A DNA stretch of 64,000 bases from Georgenia subflava (GTDB taxonomy: Bacteria > Actinomycetota > Actinomycetes > Actinomycetales > Actinomycetaceae): contig NZ_VUKD01000001.1 in assembly GCF_009193155.1 (NCBI RefSeq), positions 1,054,001 to 1,118,000 on the forward strand. Reading direction: 5' to 3'. This document shows, piece by piece, positions 41,821 to 50,371 of the stretch. The translations under genes and the position numbers were made by a program. The notes beneath the pieces are model-generated. The model had not been told where the DNA came from. It worked only from the letters and a program-made list of their open reading frames with translations, and did not search any database. Position 1 is the stretch's first letter, and each line of letters starts with the position of its first letter.

Positions 41821-42756
41821 ATGGTGACCAGGACCGAGATCGCCCACCTCGCCCGGTACGGCAACCAGGTCGTCTCGAGGAAGCAGCTCGTCGAGCTCGG
41901 CTGTCCGCCTGGCTTCCTGGCCGCCCAGGTCCGACGCGGCGTATGGCAGAGCCCCTACCCGGGCATCGCCGTCGTCCACACGGGCACGATGCGCTGGATG
42001 ACACGAGCCCGGGCGGCACTGGTCTACTGCGGCGAGGGCGCGGCGCTCAGCCACACGGCGGCCGCCTTCCACTGGGGCCTGATCGGAAAAGAGCCGCGCA
42101 TCGTCGAGGTGAGTGTGCCGTGGCGACGGCGAGTTGCCACTCAGCGTGGACTCAGGGTGCACCTGCGGAGGGTGATGCCGGACAGCTACGGCGGACTGCG
42201 CACGGTGCATCCACCGGAGACCGTCCTCGACCTCTGGGAGTCGATCACCGGCGCCGACGCCGCCATCGCACTGCTGTGTGACGCCCGGCGCGCCAGGATC
42301 AGCCTGGACGAGATCGCGCGCGCGGCGGTCGGCAGGCGTCGCCTCGCTCGGCGGAGCCTCCTCGACGAGCTCCTCGCCGAGGTTCGCTCCGGGATCGAGT
42401 CACCGTTGGAACGCCGCTTCCGTCGCGACGTCGAGCGGGCGCACGGCTTGCCGAGAAGTGCCCTTCAGGTTCGTGACAGGGTCGGTGGCCGGTTCGTCAG
42501 GGCGGACGTCAGCTACGCCCGATACGGCGTGCGCGTGGAGCTGGACGGCAATCTCGCGCACCCCGGCGGGCGGACCGCCTCCGACACCTGGCGCGACAAC
42601 GCGACCCTGATCGAGCGCGGGGTCCGGACACTTCGGTACCGGTGGACGCACGTCGCGGTCACTCCGTGCCGGACCGCGGCGCAGGTTGCCGCGGCGCTCA
42701 CGCAGGGTGGATGGGGCGGTGGGCTGCGGCGGTGCGGGCCCGACTGCCTAATTTGA
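41821..42756 (+). CDS. AbiEi-like/DUF559 domain protein
   Basis: The protein has 311 residues. The N-terminal segment RYGNQVVSRKQLVELGCPPG followed by FLAAQVRRGVW resembles the winged-helix of AbiEi-type antitoxins. The C-terminal half carries GIESPLERRFRRDVERAHGL and, later, VSYARYGVRVELDG, the DUF559 (Vsr/restriction-endonuclease-like) core with the Glu-X-Asp pair. Such proteins are common in actinobacteria and their role is unproven. No partner toxin is adjacent, so it is an orphan. Its last codons fall in a repeated sequence (42741-42822). Confidence 0.75.
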   Translation: MVTRTEIAHLARYGNQVVSRKQLVELGCPPGFLAAQVRRGVWQSPYPGIAVVHTGTMRWMTRARAALVYCGEGAALSHTAAAFHWGLIGKEPRIVEVSVPWRRRVATQRGLRVHLRRVMPDSYGGLRTVHPPETVLDLWESITGADAAIALLCDARRARISLDEIARAAVGRRRLARRSLLDELLAEVRSGIESPLERRFRRDVERAHGLPRSALQVRDRVGGRFVRADVSYARYGVRVELDGNLAHPGGRTASDTWRDNATLIERGVRTLRYRWTHVAVTPCRTAAQVAAALTQGGWGGGLRRCGPDCLI

Positions 42757-42826
42757 GTGCTCGCCAGTGGCGCCCGTCGTCATCGGTGAGAGATCGATGC
42801 GATAGGCGCACCGTTTCCTCACCAAG
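42741..42826 (-). repeat. Intergenic repeat cluster 2, copy 1 (45-nt core 42782-42826)
   Basis: The core is related, in opposite orientation, to the cores at 36957 and 37109: ATCGGTGAGAGATCG at one end and TTTCCTCACC at the other. The last bases here are CTCACCAAG instead of CTCACCGAT. The left flank overlaps the 3' end of the DUF559 gene. Confidence 0.75.
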
Positions 42827-42903
42827 GACGGCCAACGGCGGTTAGTGCGTAGACCGCACGGCGCGGACCTGGAACCTCGAGCGAAGGCACAGGACAGAGG
42901 GCT

Positions 42904-42990
42904 CGACTGCCTACTTTGAGTGCCCGGCTGTGGCGCCGGCGCGTCATCGGTGAGAGATCGATGCGATAGTCGCACCGTTTCCTCACCGAT
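42904..42990 (-). repeat. Intergenic repeat cluster 2, copy 2 (45-nt core 42946-42990)
   Basis: This is a perfect-ended core (ATCGGTGAG to CTCACCGAT) 164 nt after copy 1, with the preceding 42 nt also duplicated imperfectly. It lies between the convergent DUF559 and ino1 genes. No gene is seen in 42757-43154. Confidence 0.8.
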
Positions 42991-43105
42991 CGGGGCGGCG
43001 GCCGCCGGCGCGTCACCTAGGAACTGGCGCTGGCCCCGTCGCCGGGGACTGATGCCGGCACGTAGCCCTGGTCACGATGCCGGCGCCTGACGGCGGGAGA
43101 TACGC

Positions 43106-43137
43106 GCCGGCCCCGCCACGAAGGTGACGGGGCCGGC
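43106..43137 (-). terminator. Terminator of padR-ino1
   Basis: GCCGGCCCCG pairs with CGGGGCCGGC; one mismatch and three more pairs extend the stem below a 4-nt loop. It lies 18 nt after the ino1 stop. Confidence 0.7.
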
Positions 43138-43154
43138 TGCGGCGGTGGAGCGGC

Positions 43155-44234
43155 TCAGCGCTCGATGTCGCCGGCGATGAACGCCTCGACCGACTCGCGG
43201 GCCAGGTCGTCGGCGCGCTGCTCCGGCGGGGACTTCATGAAGTAGCTGGACGGCGAGAGCAGCGGGCCGCCGATGCCGCGGTCCATCGCGATCTTCGCCG
43301 CACGGAGGGCGTCGATGATGATGCCCGCGGAGTTCGGGGAGTCCCAGACCTCGAGCTTGTACTCGAGGTTGAGCGGCGCCTCGCCGAAGGCGCGCCCCTC
43401 GAGGCGGACGTAGGCCCACTTGCGGTCGTCGAGCCACTGGACGTAGTCCGACGGGCCGATGTGCACGTTCTTGGCACCGAGGTCGTGCTTCACGTTGGAG
43501 GTCACGGCCTGGGTCTTGGAGATCTTCTTGGACTCGAGCCGGTCGCGCTCGAGCATGTTCTTGAAGTCCATGTTGCCGCCGACGTTGAGCTGGTACGTCC
43601 GGTCCAGCACCACGCCGCGGTCCTCGAAGAGCTTCGCCAGGACCCGGTGCGTGATGGTCGCGCCGACCTGGGACTTGATGTCGTCACCGACGATCGGCAC
43701 CCCGGCGGCGGTGAACTTGTCCGCCCACTCCTGGGTGCCGGCGATGAAGACCGGAAGGGCGTTGACGAAGCCGACACCAGCGTCGATGGCGCACTGCGCG
43801 TAGTACTTCGCGGCGTCCTCGGAACCCACGGGCAGGTAGCAGACCATGACGTCCGCCTCGGTCTCCCGCAGCACGCCGACGACGTCGACCGGCTCGGCCG
43901 TCGACTCCTCGATCGTCTCGCGGTAGTACCTGCCAAGCCCGTCCAGCGTGGGACCCCGGCGGACCGGGACGTTCAGCGGCGGGACGTCGCAGATCTTGAT
44001 GGTGTTGTTCTCGGAGGCGTTGATGGCCTCAGAGAGGTCGCTGCCGACCTTCTTGCCGTCGACGTCGAACGCGGCGACGAACTCGATGTCACGGACGTGG
44101 TAGTTGCCGAACTGGACGTGCATCAGGCCGGGAACGGTGCTCTCGGGGTCGGCGTCGGCGTAGTAGTGCACGCCTTGGACCAGCGAGGACGCGCAGTTCC
44201 CGACGCCGACGACGGCGACACGGATAGCACTCAT
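43155..44234 (-). CDS. ino1: Inositol-3-phosphate synthase (myo-inositol-1-phosphate synthase)
   Basis: The protein has 359 residues, beginning [18 protein letters not shown], an NAD-binding Rossmann motif. Conserved segments of the actinobacterial Ino1 type follow: [32 protein letters not shown] and [13 protein letters not shown]. It converts glucose-6-phosphate to inositol-3-phosphate, the precursor of phosphatidylinositol and mycothiol. The start ATG overlaps the padR stop (44231-44234), so translation is coupled and PadR likely controls it. Confidence 0.96.
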   Translation of the reverse strand: MSAIRVAVVGVGNCASSLVQGVHYYADADPESTVPGLMHVQFGNYHVRDIEFVAAFDVDGKKVGSDLSEAINASENNTIKICDVPPLNVPVRRGPTLDGLGRYYRETIEESTAEPVDVVGVLRETEADVMVCYLPVGSEDAAKYYAQCAIDAGVGFVNALPVFIAGTQEWADKFTAAGVPIVGDDIKSQVGATITHRVLAKLFEDRGVVLDRTYQLNVGGNMDFKNMLERDRLESKKISKTQAVTSNVKHDLGAKNVHIGPSDYVQWLDDRKWAYVRLEGRAFGEAPLNLEYKLEVWDSPNSAGIIIDALRAAKIAMDRGIGGPLLSPSSYFMKSPPEQRADDLARESVEAFIAGDIER

Positions 44235-44914
44235 GCTTGCTCCTTGTTCGTTGGTGATGCATCACTTGAGGCGGGTGCGCCGAGGGCGTCCGCGCGGGTC
44301 GTCGTGCTTGCCGGGGTCTGTGCGGGGTTGATGCGGCCGTAGTCGAGGGCGCCCCGGGTCCCTCGCTCGGTGTCGATGACTCGCTCGAGCCACTGCACCT
44401 CGCGCTCGACCTGCTCGAGGCCGTGTCGGGCCAGCTCGGCCGTGTAGCTGTCCATCCGCCGCGAGGTGCGGCCGAACGACTGCCGCATCGCCTCGCGGCG
44501 CTCGACCATCCGCGCCCGCCGGCCCTCGAGGATGCGCAGCCGCGTGGTGGCGTCGGTGCTCCCGAAGAGCGTGAACCGGACGTCGAAGGCGTCGTCCTCC
44601 CACGCGCCGGGTCCGGCCGAGGACAGGGAACCCTCCAGGTGCGTGCGGCCCGCATCGGTGAGCTCGTAGACGATCCGGGCACGCCGCCCGGTCAGTGGCC
44701 GCGTGACTGTCGCGGCCGTCTCGGTGGTCTCCGCGGCGGAGATCAGTCCCCGCTCGGTGAGCGAGCGAAGTGCCGGGTAGAGCGAGCCGTAGGACAGGGT
44801 GCGAAATGCCCCGAGGGTGGCGTTGAGGTGCTTGCGCAGCTCGTACCCGTGCATGGGCGCCTCGCGCAGCCGGCCGAGGATGGCCAGCTCGAGAACCTGC
44901 CCGCGTGCGCTCAC
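44231..44914 (-). CDS. PadR family transcriptional regulator
   Basis: The protein has 227 residues from GTG 44914 (GGAGG 6 nt upstream; the frame is open to 44986). The N-terminal winged helix reads [20 protein letters not shown], then [12 protein letters not shown], the classic PadR DNA-binding domain. The C-terminal part (about 110-200) is a Vir-like helical dimerization region. The 8-bp inverted repeat at 44976-44994 lies in its promoter and is the likely operator. It is coupled to ino1. Confidence 0.92.
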   Translation of the reverse strand: MSARGQVLELAILGRLREAPMHGYELRKHLNATLGAFRTLSYGSLYPALRSLTERGLISAAETTETAATVTRPLTGRRARIVYELTDAGRTHLEGSLSSAGPGAWEDDAFDVRFTLFGSTDATTRLRILEGRRARMVERREAMRQSFGRTSRRMDSYTAELARHGLEQVEREVQWLERVIDTERGTRGALDYGRINPAQTPASTTTRADALGAPASSDASPTNKEQA

Positions 44915-44975
44915 CGACGTCCTCCCCGCCTGTGTTGCCCGGAGACCTTGCCGCTCCGGATCCGATAGCGCAGCA

Positions 44976-44994
44976 ATATATCGCATCGATATAT
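44976..44994. promoter_or_regulatory. Probable PadR operator
   Basis: ATATATCG-CAT-CGATATAT is a perfect 8-bp inverted repeat with a 3-nt spacer, very AT-rich in a GC-rich context. It lies 62 nt before the padR start and overlaps possible -10 elements (TATATT on the minus strand). Autoregulation is the simple reading. PadR operators in other bacteria are of similar ATGT/ATAC-type dyads. Confidence 0.7.
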
Positions 44995-45585
44995 CAGCGC
45001 ATCACCTACGGACGGGGCGTGCCGGCACGGCGCAGGTGACGAACGAGCTGGAGCCCGACCAATCGAAGGAGCGGGAGCGTCCTGACGAGGGAGTAGGAGC
45101 GCCCGCGGAAGCGAAGCAGCGCGAGCGCCCGACGAAACGAGGGAGCAGGAGCCGGAGCAAGCGAAGAAGCGAGACCCTGCCAGACGAAGGAGCGAAGTCG
45201 CCACGACACGGAATATCGGGAAGCGCCCCGACAACCGGTCCACCGCGGAACGGCAGTGCGGGGACGAGTGGCGGAACGGCAGTGACGGGACGGGTGGCGG
45301 AACGGCAGTGACGGAACGGCAGTGGCGGGAACGGCAGCGCGGGGACGAGTGGCGACGCCGGCGTAGATCCGCGCGGGCGACGGGCGAGCGCCCGCGTGCG
45401 CACCTGTGAGTCGCACCGCACTCCATGCCTGGTGAAGACGGCTCCCAGTACCCTGCCCCATACTGAAGGGCGGATCTGTATCCGGCGACCACCGGCCCTC
45501 GCCCCGCGACGGCCGCCAGCCGGGGCACGCACAGACCGCGCCAGCGGATCGTCCGAGGGTGCGGCACGGCGAAAGGCATACCCGC
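44995..45585. other. Gene-free interval between padR and the PBP gene, with purine-rich repeats
   Basis: No credible frame is found. Positions 45060-45200 are purine-rich on the plus strand with degenerate GAAGCGAAG/GGAGCGGGAGC units. A 26-nt minisatellite follows (listed separately). The PBP promoter should lie near 45390-45560. Confidence 0.6.
45245..45351. repeat. 26-nt minisatellite upstream of the PBP gene
   Basis: Units beginning GCGGAACGGCAGTG occur at 45245-45270 and 45271-45296, then shortened units to about 45324, and a final unit at 45325-45351. Slippage or recombination could vary copy number. Confidence 0.7.
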
Positions 45586-47883
45586 GTGGCACGCACCCCC
45601 AACCGCTCCACGGGCAAGCGCTCGGCCCCCGCCGGGCGCACGGCCTCGAAGGGCCGCCGGGCACCGGCGAAGAAGAAGGGCTTCTTCGACTACCCACGGT
45701 CGGGCAAGGGCCCGGTCATGCGCTGGCTGCCCAGCTGGCGGGTCGTGCTCGGTGTCGCACTGACGGGCATCGCGCTCGCCGTCGGCGTGTTCATCGCCGC
45801 CTACGCCACCACCGAGGTCCCCGAGCCGGACGACTTCGCCCTGGCCGAGTCGACCACCGTCTACTACGCCGACGGCGAGACTCCGATGGGCTCGTTCTCG
45901 GAGGTCGACCGGACGATCATCGACGTCTCCACGCTGCCCGAGCACGTCTCCGCGGCGGTCATCGCCTCCGAGGACCGCGGCTTCTACGAGAACAACGGCG
46001 TCGACCCCAAGGGTCTCGTGCGCGCCCTGTGGAACAACGTGCGCGGCCTGCCCACCCAGGGTGGCTCCACCCTCACCCAGCAGTACGTCGAGCGGTACTA
46101 CGTGGGCACCACCACCAGCTACCTCGGCAAGTTCAAGGAGACCATCCTCGCGCTCAAGATCGACCAGTCGCAGACGAAGGAGGAGATCCTCGAGAACTAC
46201 CTCAACACGATCTACTTCGGCCGCGGCGCGTACGGCATCGAGCAGGCCGCGCAGGCGTACTTCGACAAGCCCGCCACCGAGCTGACGATCTCCGAGTCCG
46301 CGCTGATCGCCGGGATCATCCCCTCCCCGAGCAACTGGGACCCGGCGGTCAACCCCGAGCGTGCCGAGCAGCGGTGGAACCGCGTGCTCGACCTCATGCT
46401 CGAGGACGGCTGGATCACCCAGGAGGAGCGCTCCGCCGCCGTCTTCCCGGAGACGGTCGCACCGAACACCGAGAACATCTACGGCGGCCCCAACGGCTAC
46501 CTGCTCACCATGGTGCGCGACGAGCTCGTCGCCTCGGCGGGCCTGACCGAGGAGGAGATCGACACCCTCGGTCTGGACATCGTCACGACGATCGACCAGG
46601 CGAAGCAGGACGCCGCCGTCCAGGCCGTGGACAACCTGCCCGACGACCGGCCGGAGAACAACCACGTCGCCCTGGTCTCGATGGACCCGAGCACCGGCGG
46701 AGTGGTCGCCCTGTACGGCGGCGCCGACTACGTCTCCAAGCCACGCAACAACGCCACGCAGGACCGCGCCCAGGCCGGTTCGATGTTCAAGCCGTTCACG
46801 CTGACCGCGGCCCTGCAGCAGGGCATGCCGCTGGAGACGACCTACACGTCGCCGTCGCCGATGGACATCGACGGGTACACGGTCCGCAACTACGACTTCC
46901 GCGGCCACGGCCTCGTCGACCTCGTCGAGGCGACGGAGAACTCGATCAACACCGCCTACGTCCAGCTCAACGTCGACGTCGGCCCGCAGGCGACGCTCGA
47001 GGCGGCCGTGGCGGCGGGCATCCCGGAGGACACGCCGGGCCTGACCGCGGACCCCTCCAACGTGCTGGGCCCGTCGTCGCCGCGGGCGATTGACCTCGCC
47101 CGCGCGTACAGCACCTTCGCCGCCCAGGGCGTGCGGCACAACCCGTACATCGTCGCCGAGGTGCGCGACGGGGACGGCAACGTCACGTACACCGGCGGCA
47201 ACGAGGGCGAGCGCGTCTTCGACCCGCAGGTCACGGCGGACGCCACCTACGCGATGACGCAGGTGATCGAGGAGGGCACCGCCCGGGTGGCGAACGTCCT
47301 CGACCGTCCCGCCGCGGGCAAGACCGGCACCTCGAACGGCCTCATGTCCGCCGGGTTCGCCGGCTACATCCCCCAGCTCGCGACGGTGGTGTCGATGTAC
47401 CAGGTCGGCGAGGACGGCGGCGAGGAGGCGCTCACGGGGTTCGGCGGGACCCCGTTCATCGGCGGCGGGCAGTTCCCGGCCGAGATCTGGCGCGACTACA
47501 TGCTCGTGGCCACCGAGGGCATGGAGGTCCAGGAGTTCCCCGAGCGCTCCCAGCCCGAGCTGCCTTCGCCGGAGCCGACGACGGAGGAGCCCACCGAGGA
47601 GCCGACCACCGAGGAGCCGACGGAGGAGCCGACCACCGAGGAGCCCACGGAGGAGCCGACCCCGACCCCGACGCCGAGCCCCACCCCGACGCCCACCCCG
47701 ACGCCCGCACCGACTCCCACTCCGGCGCCGACCCCGGAGCCCACCACGGAACCAGGCCTGCCGCTCCCGCCCACCGAGCCGCCCGGGGACGGTCAGGCCG
47801 AGCCGCCCGGCTCGGAGGACCCGGCCGGTCAGGCGGTCGGGCGCGACGACTGGGCCGACTGGTGGGCCGAGGTCACCAGCTGA
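45586..47883 (+). CDS. Class A penicillin-binding protein (transglycosylase/transpeptidase)
   Basis: The protein has 765 residues from GTG 45586 (AAAGG about 10 nt upstream; a GTG at 45559 is possible). A Lys/Arg-rich cytosolic tail precedes a membrane anchor (about 53-74). The GT51 transglycosylase has ASEDRGFYENNGVD with catalytic Glu129 and GGSTLTQQYVERYY. The transpeptidase shows AGSMFKPFT (nucleophile Ser399, Lys402), ENSIN and KTGTSNG. The C-terminus is a low-complexity TTEEPTEEP and PTPTP tail, probably wall-spanning. It polymerizes and crosslinks peptidoglycan. Confidence 0.95.
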   Translation: MARTPNRSTGKRSAPAGRTASKGRRAPAKKKGFFDYPRSGKGPVMRWLPSWRVVLGVALTGIALAVGVFIAAYATTEVPEPDDFALAESTTVYYADGETPMGSFSEVDRTIIDVSTLPEHVSAAVIASEDRGFYENNGVDPKGLVRALWNNVRGLPTQGGSTLTQQYVERYYVGTTTSYLGKFKETILALKIDQSQTKEEILENYLNTIYFGRGAYGIEQAAQAYFDKPATELTISESALIAGIIPSPSNWDPAVNPERAEQRWNRVLDLMLEDGWITQEERSAAVFPETVAPNTENIYGGPNGYLLTMVRDELVASAGLTEEEIDTLGLDIVTTIDQAKQDAAVQAVDNLPDDRPENNHVALVSMDPSTGGVVALYGGADYVSKPRNNATQDRAQAGSMFKPFTLTAALQQGMPLETTYTSPSPMDIDGYTVRNYDFRGHGLVDLVEATENSINTAYVQLNVDVGPQATLEAAVAAGIPEDTPGLTADPSNVLGPSSPRAIDLARAYSTFAAQGVRHNPYIVAEVRDGDGNVTYTGGNEGERVFDPQVTADATYAMTQVIEEGTARVANVLDRPAAGKTGTSNGLMSAGFAGYIPQLATVVSMYQVGEDGGEEALTGFGGTPFIGGGQFPAEIWRDYMLVATEGMEVQEFPERSQPELPSPEPTTEEPTEEPTTEEPTEEPTTEEPTEEPTPTPTPSPTPTPTPTPAPTPTPAPTPEPTTEPGLPLPPTEPPGDGQAEPPGSEDPAGQAVGRDDWADWWAEVTS

Positions 47884-47897
47884 CCCCGCACACCCCG

Positions 47898-47931
47898 GGA
47901 CGACGCCGGAGCGCAGGTTCCGGCGTCGTCC
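47898..47931 (+). terminator. Strong terminator after the PBP gene
   Basis: GGACGACGCCGGA and TCCGGCGTCGTCC form a perfect 13-bp stem with an 8-nt loop, 14 nt after the stop. No U-tract, as common in high-GC genomes. Confidence 0.8.
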
Positions 47932-48099
47932 ACAGGGAGTGTGACGAGGCTCGCGACGCCCGGCGTCGGCTGGCTACGGTAGTGTTGCCCGTTGGTCCCC
48001 ACCATGTGCACACCCGTGCCCGTGAGGGGACCGCACGCTGCAGCCCTCCTGTCACGGAGAGACCGTGACCGCCTAGTCCAGAGGAGGTGGGTAACAAGC

Positions 48100-48387
48100 A
48101 TGCGTCAGTACGAACTGATGATCATCCTCGACCCGGAGGTCGACGAGCGCACCGTCGCCCCGTCGCTCGACAAGCTGCTCTCGGTCGTCAAGACCGACGG
48201 CACCGTCGAGAACGTCGACATCTGGGGCAAGCGTCGTCTTGCCTACGAGATCGCGAAGCGTTCCGAGGGCATCTACGCCGTGGTCAACATGACCACCACG
48301 CCGGAGGTCGCCCAGGAGCTCGACCGCCAGCTCGGCCTGAACGAGGCCGTCCTGCGCACCAAGCTCATCCGCCCGGACGCCCACTGA
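48100..48387 (+). CDS. rpsF: Ribosomal protein bS6
   Basis: The protein has 95 residues, starting [39 protein letters not shown] is the conserved centre of bS6. It belongs to the 30S platform, where it pairs with bS18. GAGGAGG lies about 12 nt before the ATG, a slightly long spacing. TACGGT near 47976 is a candidate -10 for the rpsF-ssb-rpsR-rplI operon. Confidence 0.97.
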   Translation: MRQYELMIILDPEVDERTVAPSLDKLLSVVKTDGTVENVDIWGKRRLAYEIAKRSEGIYAVVNMTTTPEVAQELDRQLGLNEAVLRTKLIRPDAH

Positions 48388-48431
48388 GCCTCGCTCGGTG
48401 AGCACCACCTGAACCACCAGGGAGCACACAC

Positions 48432-48977
48432 ATGGCAGGCGAGACCGTCATCACCGTCGTCGGGAACCTGACGGCGGACCCCGAGCTGCGCTTCACCCCG
48501 TCGGGTGCGGCCGTGGCCAGCTTCACCGTGGCGTCCACGCCGCGCACCTTCGACCGTCAGGCGAACGAGTGGAAGGACGGGGAGACCCTGTTCCTGCGCT
48601 GCTCGGTCTGGCGCGAGGCCGCGGAGAACGTCGCCGAGTCGCTGACCAAGGGCACCCGCGTGATCGTGCAGGGCCGGCTGGTCCAGCGTTCCTTCGAGAC
48701 CCGCGAGGGCGAGAAGCGCACGGTCGTGGAGATGCAGGTCGACGAGGTCGGTCCCTCCATGCGTTACGCCACCGCCAAGGTCACCCGCTCGCAGCGCGGT
48801 GGCGGCGGCTTCGGTGGCGGCGGCCAGGGTGGCCAGGGTGGCTACGGCGGTGGCAACCAGGGCGGCGGCTACGGCGGCCAGCAGGGTGGCGGCAACGCCC
48901 CCGGCGGCGGCCAGGCCGACGACCCCTGGGCCACGGGCGGCGGCTCGAGCGCCTTCAACGACGAGCCGCCCTTCTAA
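48432..48977 (+). CDS. ssb: Single-stranded DNA-binding protein
   Basis: The protein has 181 residues. The OB fold (1-112) has [19 protein letters not shown] and [19 protein letters not shown] Gly/Gln-rich linker (about 120-160) precedes the acidic tip DEPPF that binds partner proteins. It coats single-stranded DNA as a tetramer. The start is (ATG) MAGETVITV. It is in the ribosomal protein operon, as usual. Confidence 0.97.
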   Translation: MAGETVITVVGNLTADPELRFTPSGAAVASFTVASTPRTFDRQANEWKDGETLFLRCSVWREAAENVAESLTKGTRVIVQGRLVQRSFETREGEKRTVVEMQVDEVGPSMRYATAKVTRSQRGGGGFGGGGQGGQGGYGGGNQGGGYGGQQGGGNAPGGGQADDPWATGGGSSAFNDEPPF

Positions 48978-49033
48978 GTCAAGACTTTGCGCGCGCGCCT
49001 GCTGGCGTCGCGCTCGGAATGAGGAGCATCACT

Positions 49034-49270
49034 ATGGCGAAGCCTGTTCTTCGCAAGCCCAAGAAGAAGGCCAACCCGCTCAAGTCGGCCAAGATCGAGA
49101 ACGTGGACTACAAGGACACGGCGCTGCTGCGGAAGTTCATCTCCGACCGCGGCAAGATCCGCGCCCGCCGCGTGACCGGCGTGTCCGTCCAGGAGCAGCG
49201 ACTCATCGCGAAGGCCGTCAAGAACGCCCGCGAGATGGCCCTGCTGCCGTACTCGAGCTCGGCTCGCTGA
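49034..49270 (+). CDS. rpsR: Ribosomal protein bS18
   Basis: This basic 78-residue protein contains [20 protein letters not shown] followed by [20 protein letters not shown], the bS18 signature. It binds bS6 in the 30S subunit. The N-terminal Cys pair of zinc-type S18 is absent. GAGGAG lies upstream of the ATG. Confidence 0.97.
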   Translation: MAKPVLRKPKKKANPLKSAKIENVDYKDTALLRKFISDRGKIRARRVTGVSVQEQRLIAKAVKNAREMALLPYSSSAR

Positions 49271-49286
49271 GGCTAGGGAGGCAGAC

Positions 49287-49739
49287 ATGGCAAAGCTGAT
49301 CCTGACCCACGAGGTCTCCGGGCTCGGCGCCGCCGGCGACGTGGTCGAGGTCAAGGACGGGTACGCCCGTAACTACCTCGTCCCGCGTGGCCTGGCCACG
49401 CGCTGGACCAAGGGCGGCCAGAAGCAGGTCGACCAGATCCAGGCCGCGCGCAAGTCCCGCGCGATCCACACGATCGAGGAGGCCCGCGACGTGCGCGACC
49501 GTCTCCAGGCCGCCCCGGTCACCGTCGCCGTCCGCTCCGGCGACACCGGCCGCCTCTTCGGCGCCGTGACCACCACGGACATCGCCGAGGCCGTCAAGGC
49601 CGCGGGCGGTCCGGACCTCGACCGCCGCAAGATCGAGGTCCCGGCCCCGATCAAGTCGCTCGGTGAGCACAAGGTCCACGTGCGGCTGCACGAGGACGTC
49701 CAGGCCACGGTCGACGTCAAGGTCGTCCCCGCCAAGTGA
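49287..49739 (+). CDS. rplI: Ribosomal protein bL9
   Basis: The protein has 150 residues. It starts [20 protein letters not shown] and has [16 protein letters not shown], the bL9 N-terminal motif, then a long helix and the C-terminal domain ending VDVKVVPAK. It is a 50S component near the L1 stalk. It closes the operon before the terminator at 49791. Confidence 0.97.
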   Translation: MAKLILTHEVSGLGAAGDVVEVKDGYARNYLVPRGLATRWTKGGQKQVDQIQAARKSRAIHTIEEARDVRDRLQAAPVTVAVRSGDTGRLFGAVTTTDIAEAVKAAGGPDLDRRKIEVPAPIKSLGEHKVHVRLHEDVQATVDVKVVPAK

Positions 49740-49790
49740 CGCACGGCGGTCCCGACGGCGCGAGCCGGCCGGGGCCGTAAGTCACCGCCC

Positions 49791-49818
49791 GGCCCGGTCC
49801 CCTCACGGGGGCCGGGCC
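49791..49818 (+). terminator. Terminator of the rpsF-ssb-rpsR-rplI operon
   Basis: GGCCCGGTCCCC and GGGGGCCGGGCC form a 12-bp stem (one T-G pair) with loop TCAC. It lies 52 nt after the rplI stop. The remaining gap to 50014 has no gene. Confidence 0.8.
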
Positions 49819-50014
49819 GTCGGCGTCTCACCAGACCGCAGCGACGGGACCGGCCGCGAGGGGCGTGTGGCATCCCTCGGTGCCCTGCCCAGCCGTGCCC
49901 TCGAAGGACGTCCCGGGGCGCGGCGATGTCCGCTGGCCCCGGTCACGAGGGGCGACCCGTCCACGGCCGCGCGGTGGACGCCGCCCAGCGCCGACTCACA
50001 AGTACCGTGTGCCC

Positions 50015-50356
50015 ATGGCACTGACTCCCCACGCTGTGACCTTCGACGCCGGTGACGCCGCCCGCCTCGCCGGGTTCTGGGCCGAGGCGCTCGGCCTGGC
50101 GGTCCACGAGGGTGCGACGGCGGAGTTCGCCGCCGTCACGGGCGCGGGTCAGTCGTATCTCTTCTTCGCCGTCCCCGAGGGCAAGCTGGCCAAGAACCGG
50201 GTGCACCTCGACCTCGAGGCCGGCCACCGCGAGGACGAGGTCGAGCGCCTTGTCCGCCTCGGAGCCACCCGGTTGGACGACCACGACGACGGAGCCCGGT
50301 GGACGGTGATGGCCGACCCGGAGGGGAACGAGTTCTGCGTGGTCCAGTCGCACTGA
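50015..50356 (+). CDS. VOC (glyoxalase/bleomycin-resistance fold) protein
   Basis: This 113-residue protein starts MALTPHAVTFDAGDAARLAG. It has FWAEALGLAV, KNRVHLDLEAGHREDEVERL and MADPEGNEFCVVQ, the typical pattern of VOC family proteins. Function is unknown; such proteins include dioxygenases, lyases and drug-binding proteins. No ribosome binding site is visible; TACCGT 6 nt before the ATG suggests a leaderless transcript. It is convergent with the MATE gene. Confidence 0.82.
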   Translation: MALTPHAVTFDAGDAARLAGFWAEALGLAVHEGATAEFAAVTGAGQSYLFFAVPEGKLAKNRVHLDLEAGHREDEVERLVRLGATRLDDHDDGARWTVMADPEGNEFCVVQSH

Positions 50357-50371
50357 GCGGGCTGGGCGCCG

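Noticed and set aside
38730..41864. A 1044-codon minus-strand frame across the P-type ATPase
   Set aside because: It mirrors the ATPase gene, whose DKTGT and GDGVNDAP motifs are clear on the plus strand.
44911..47139. A 742-codon minus-strand frame over the PBP gene
   Set aside because: The plus-strand PBP has unambiguous transglycosylase and transpeptidase motifs; the minus frame is a shadow.
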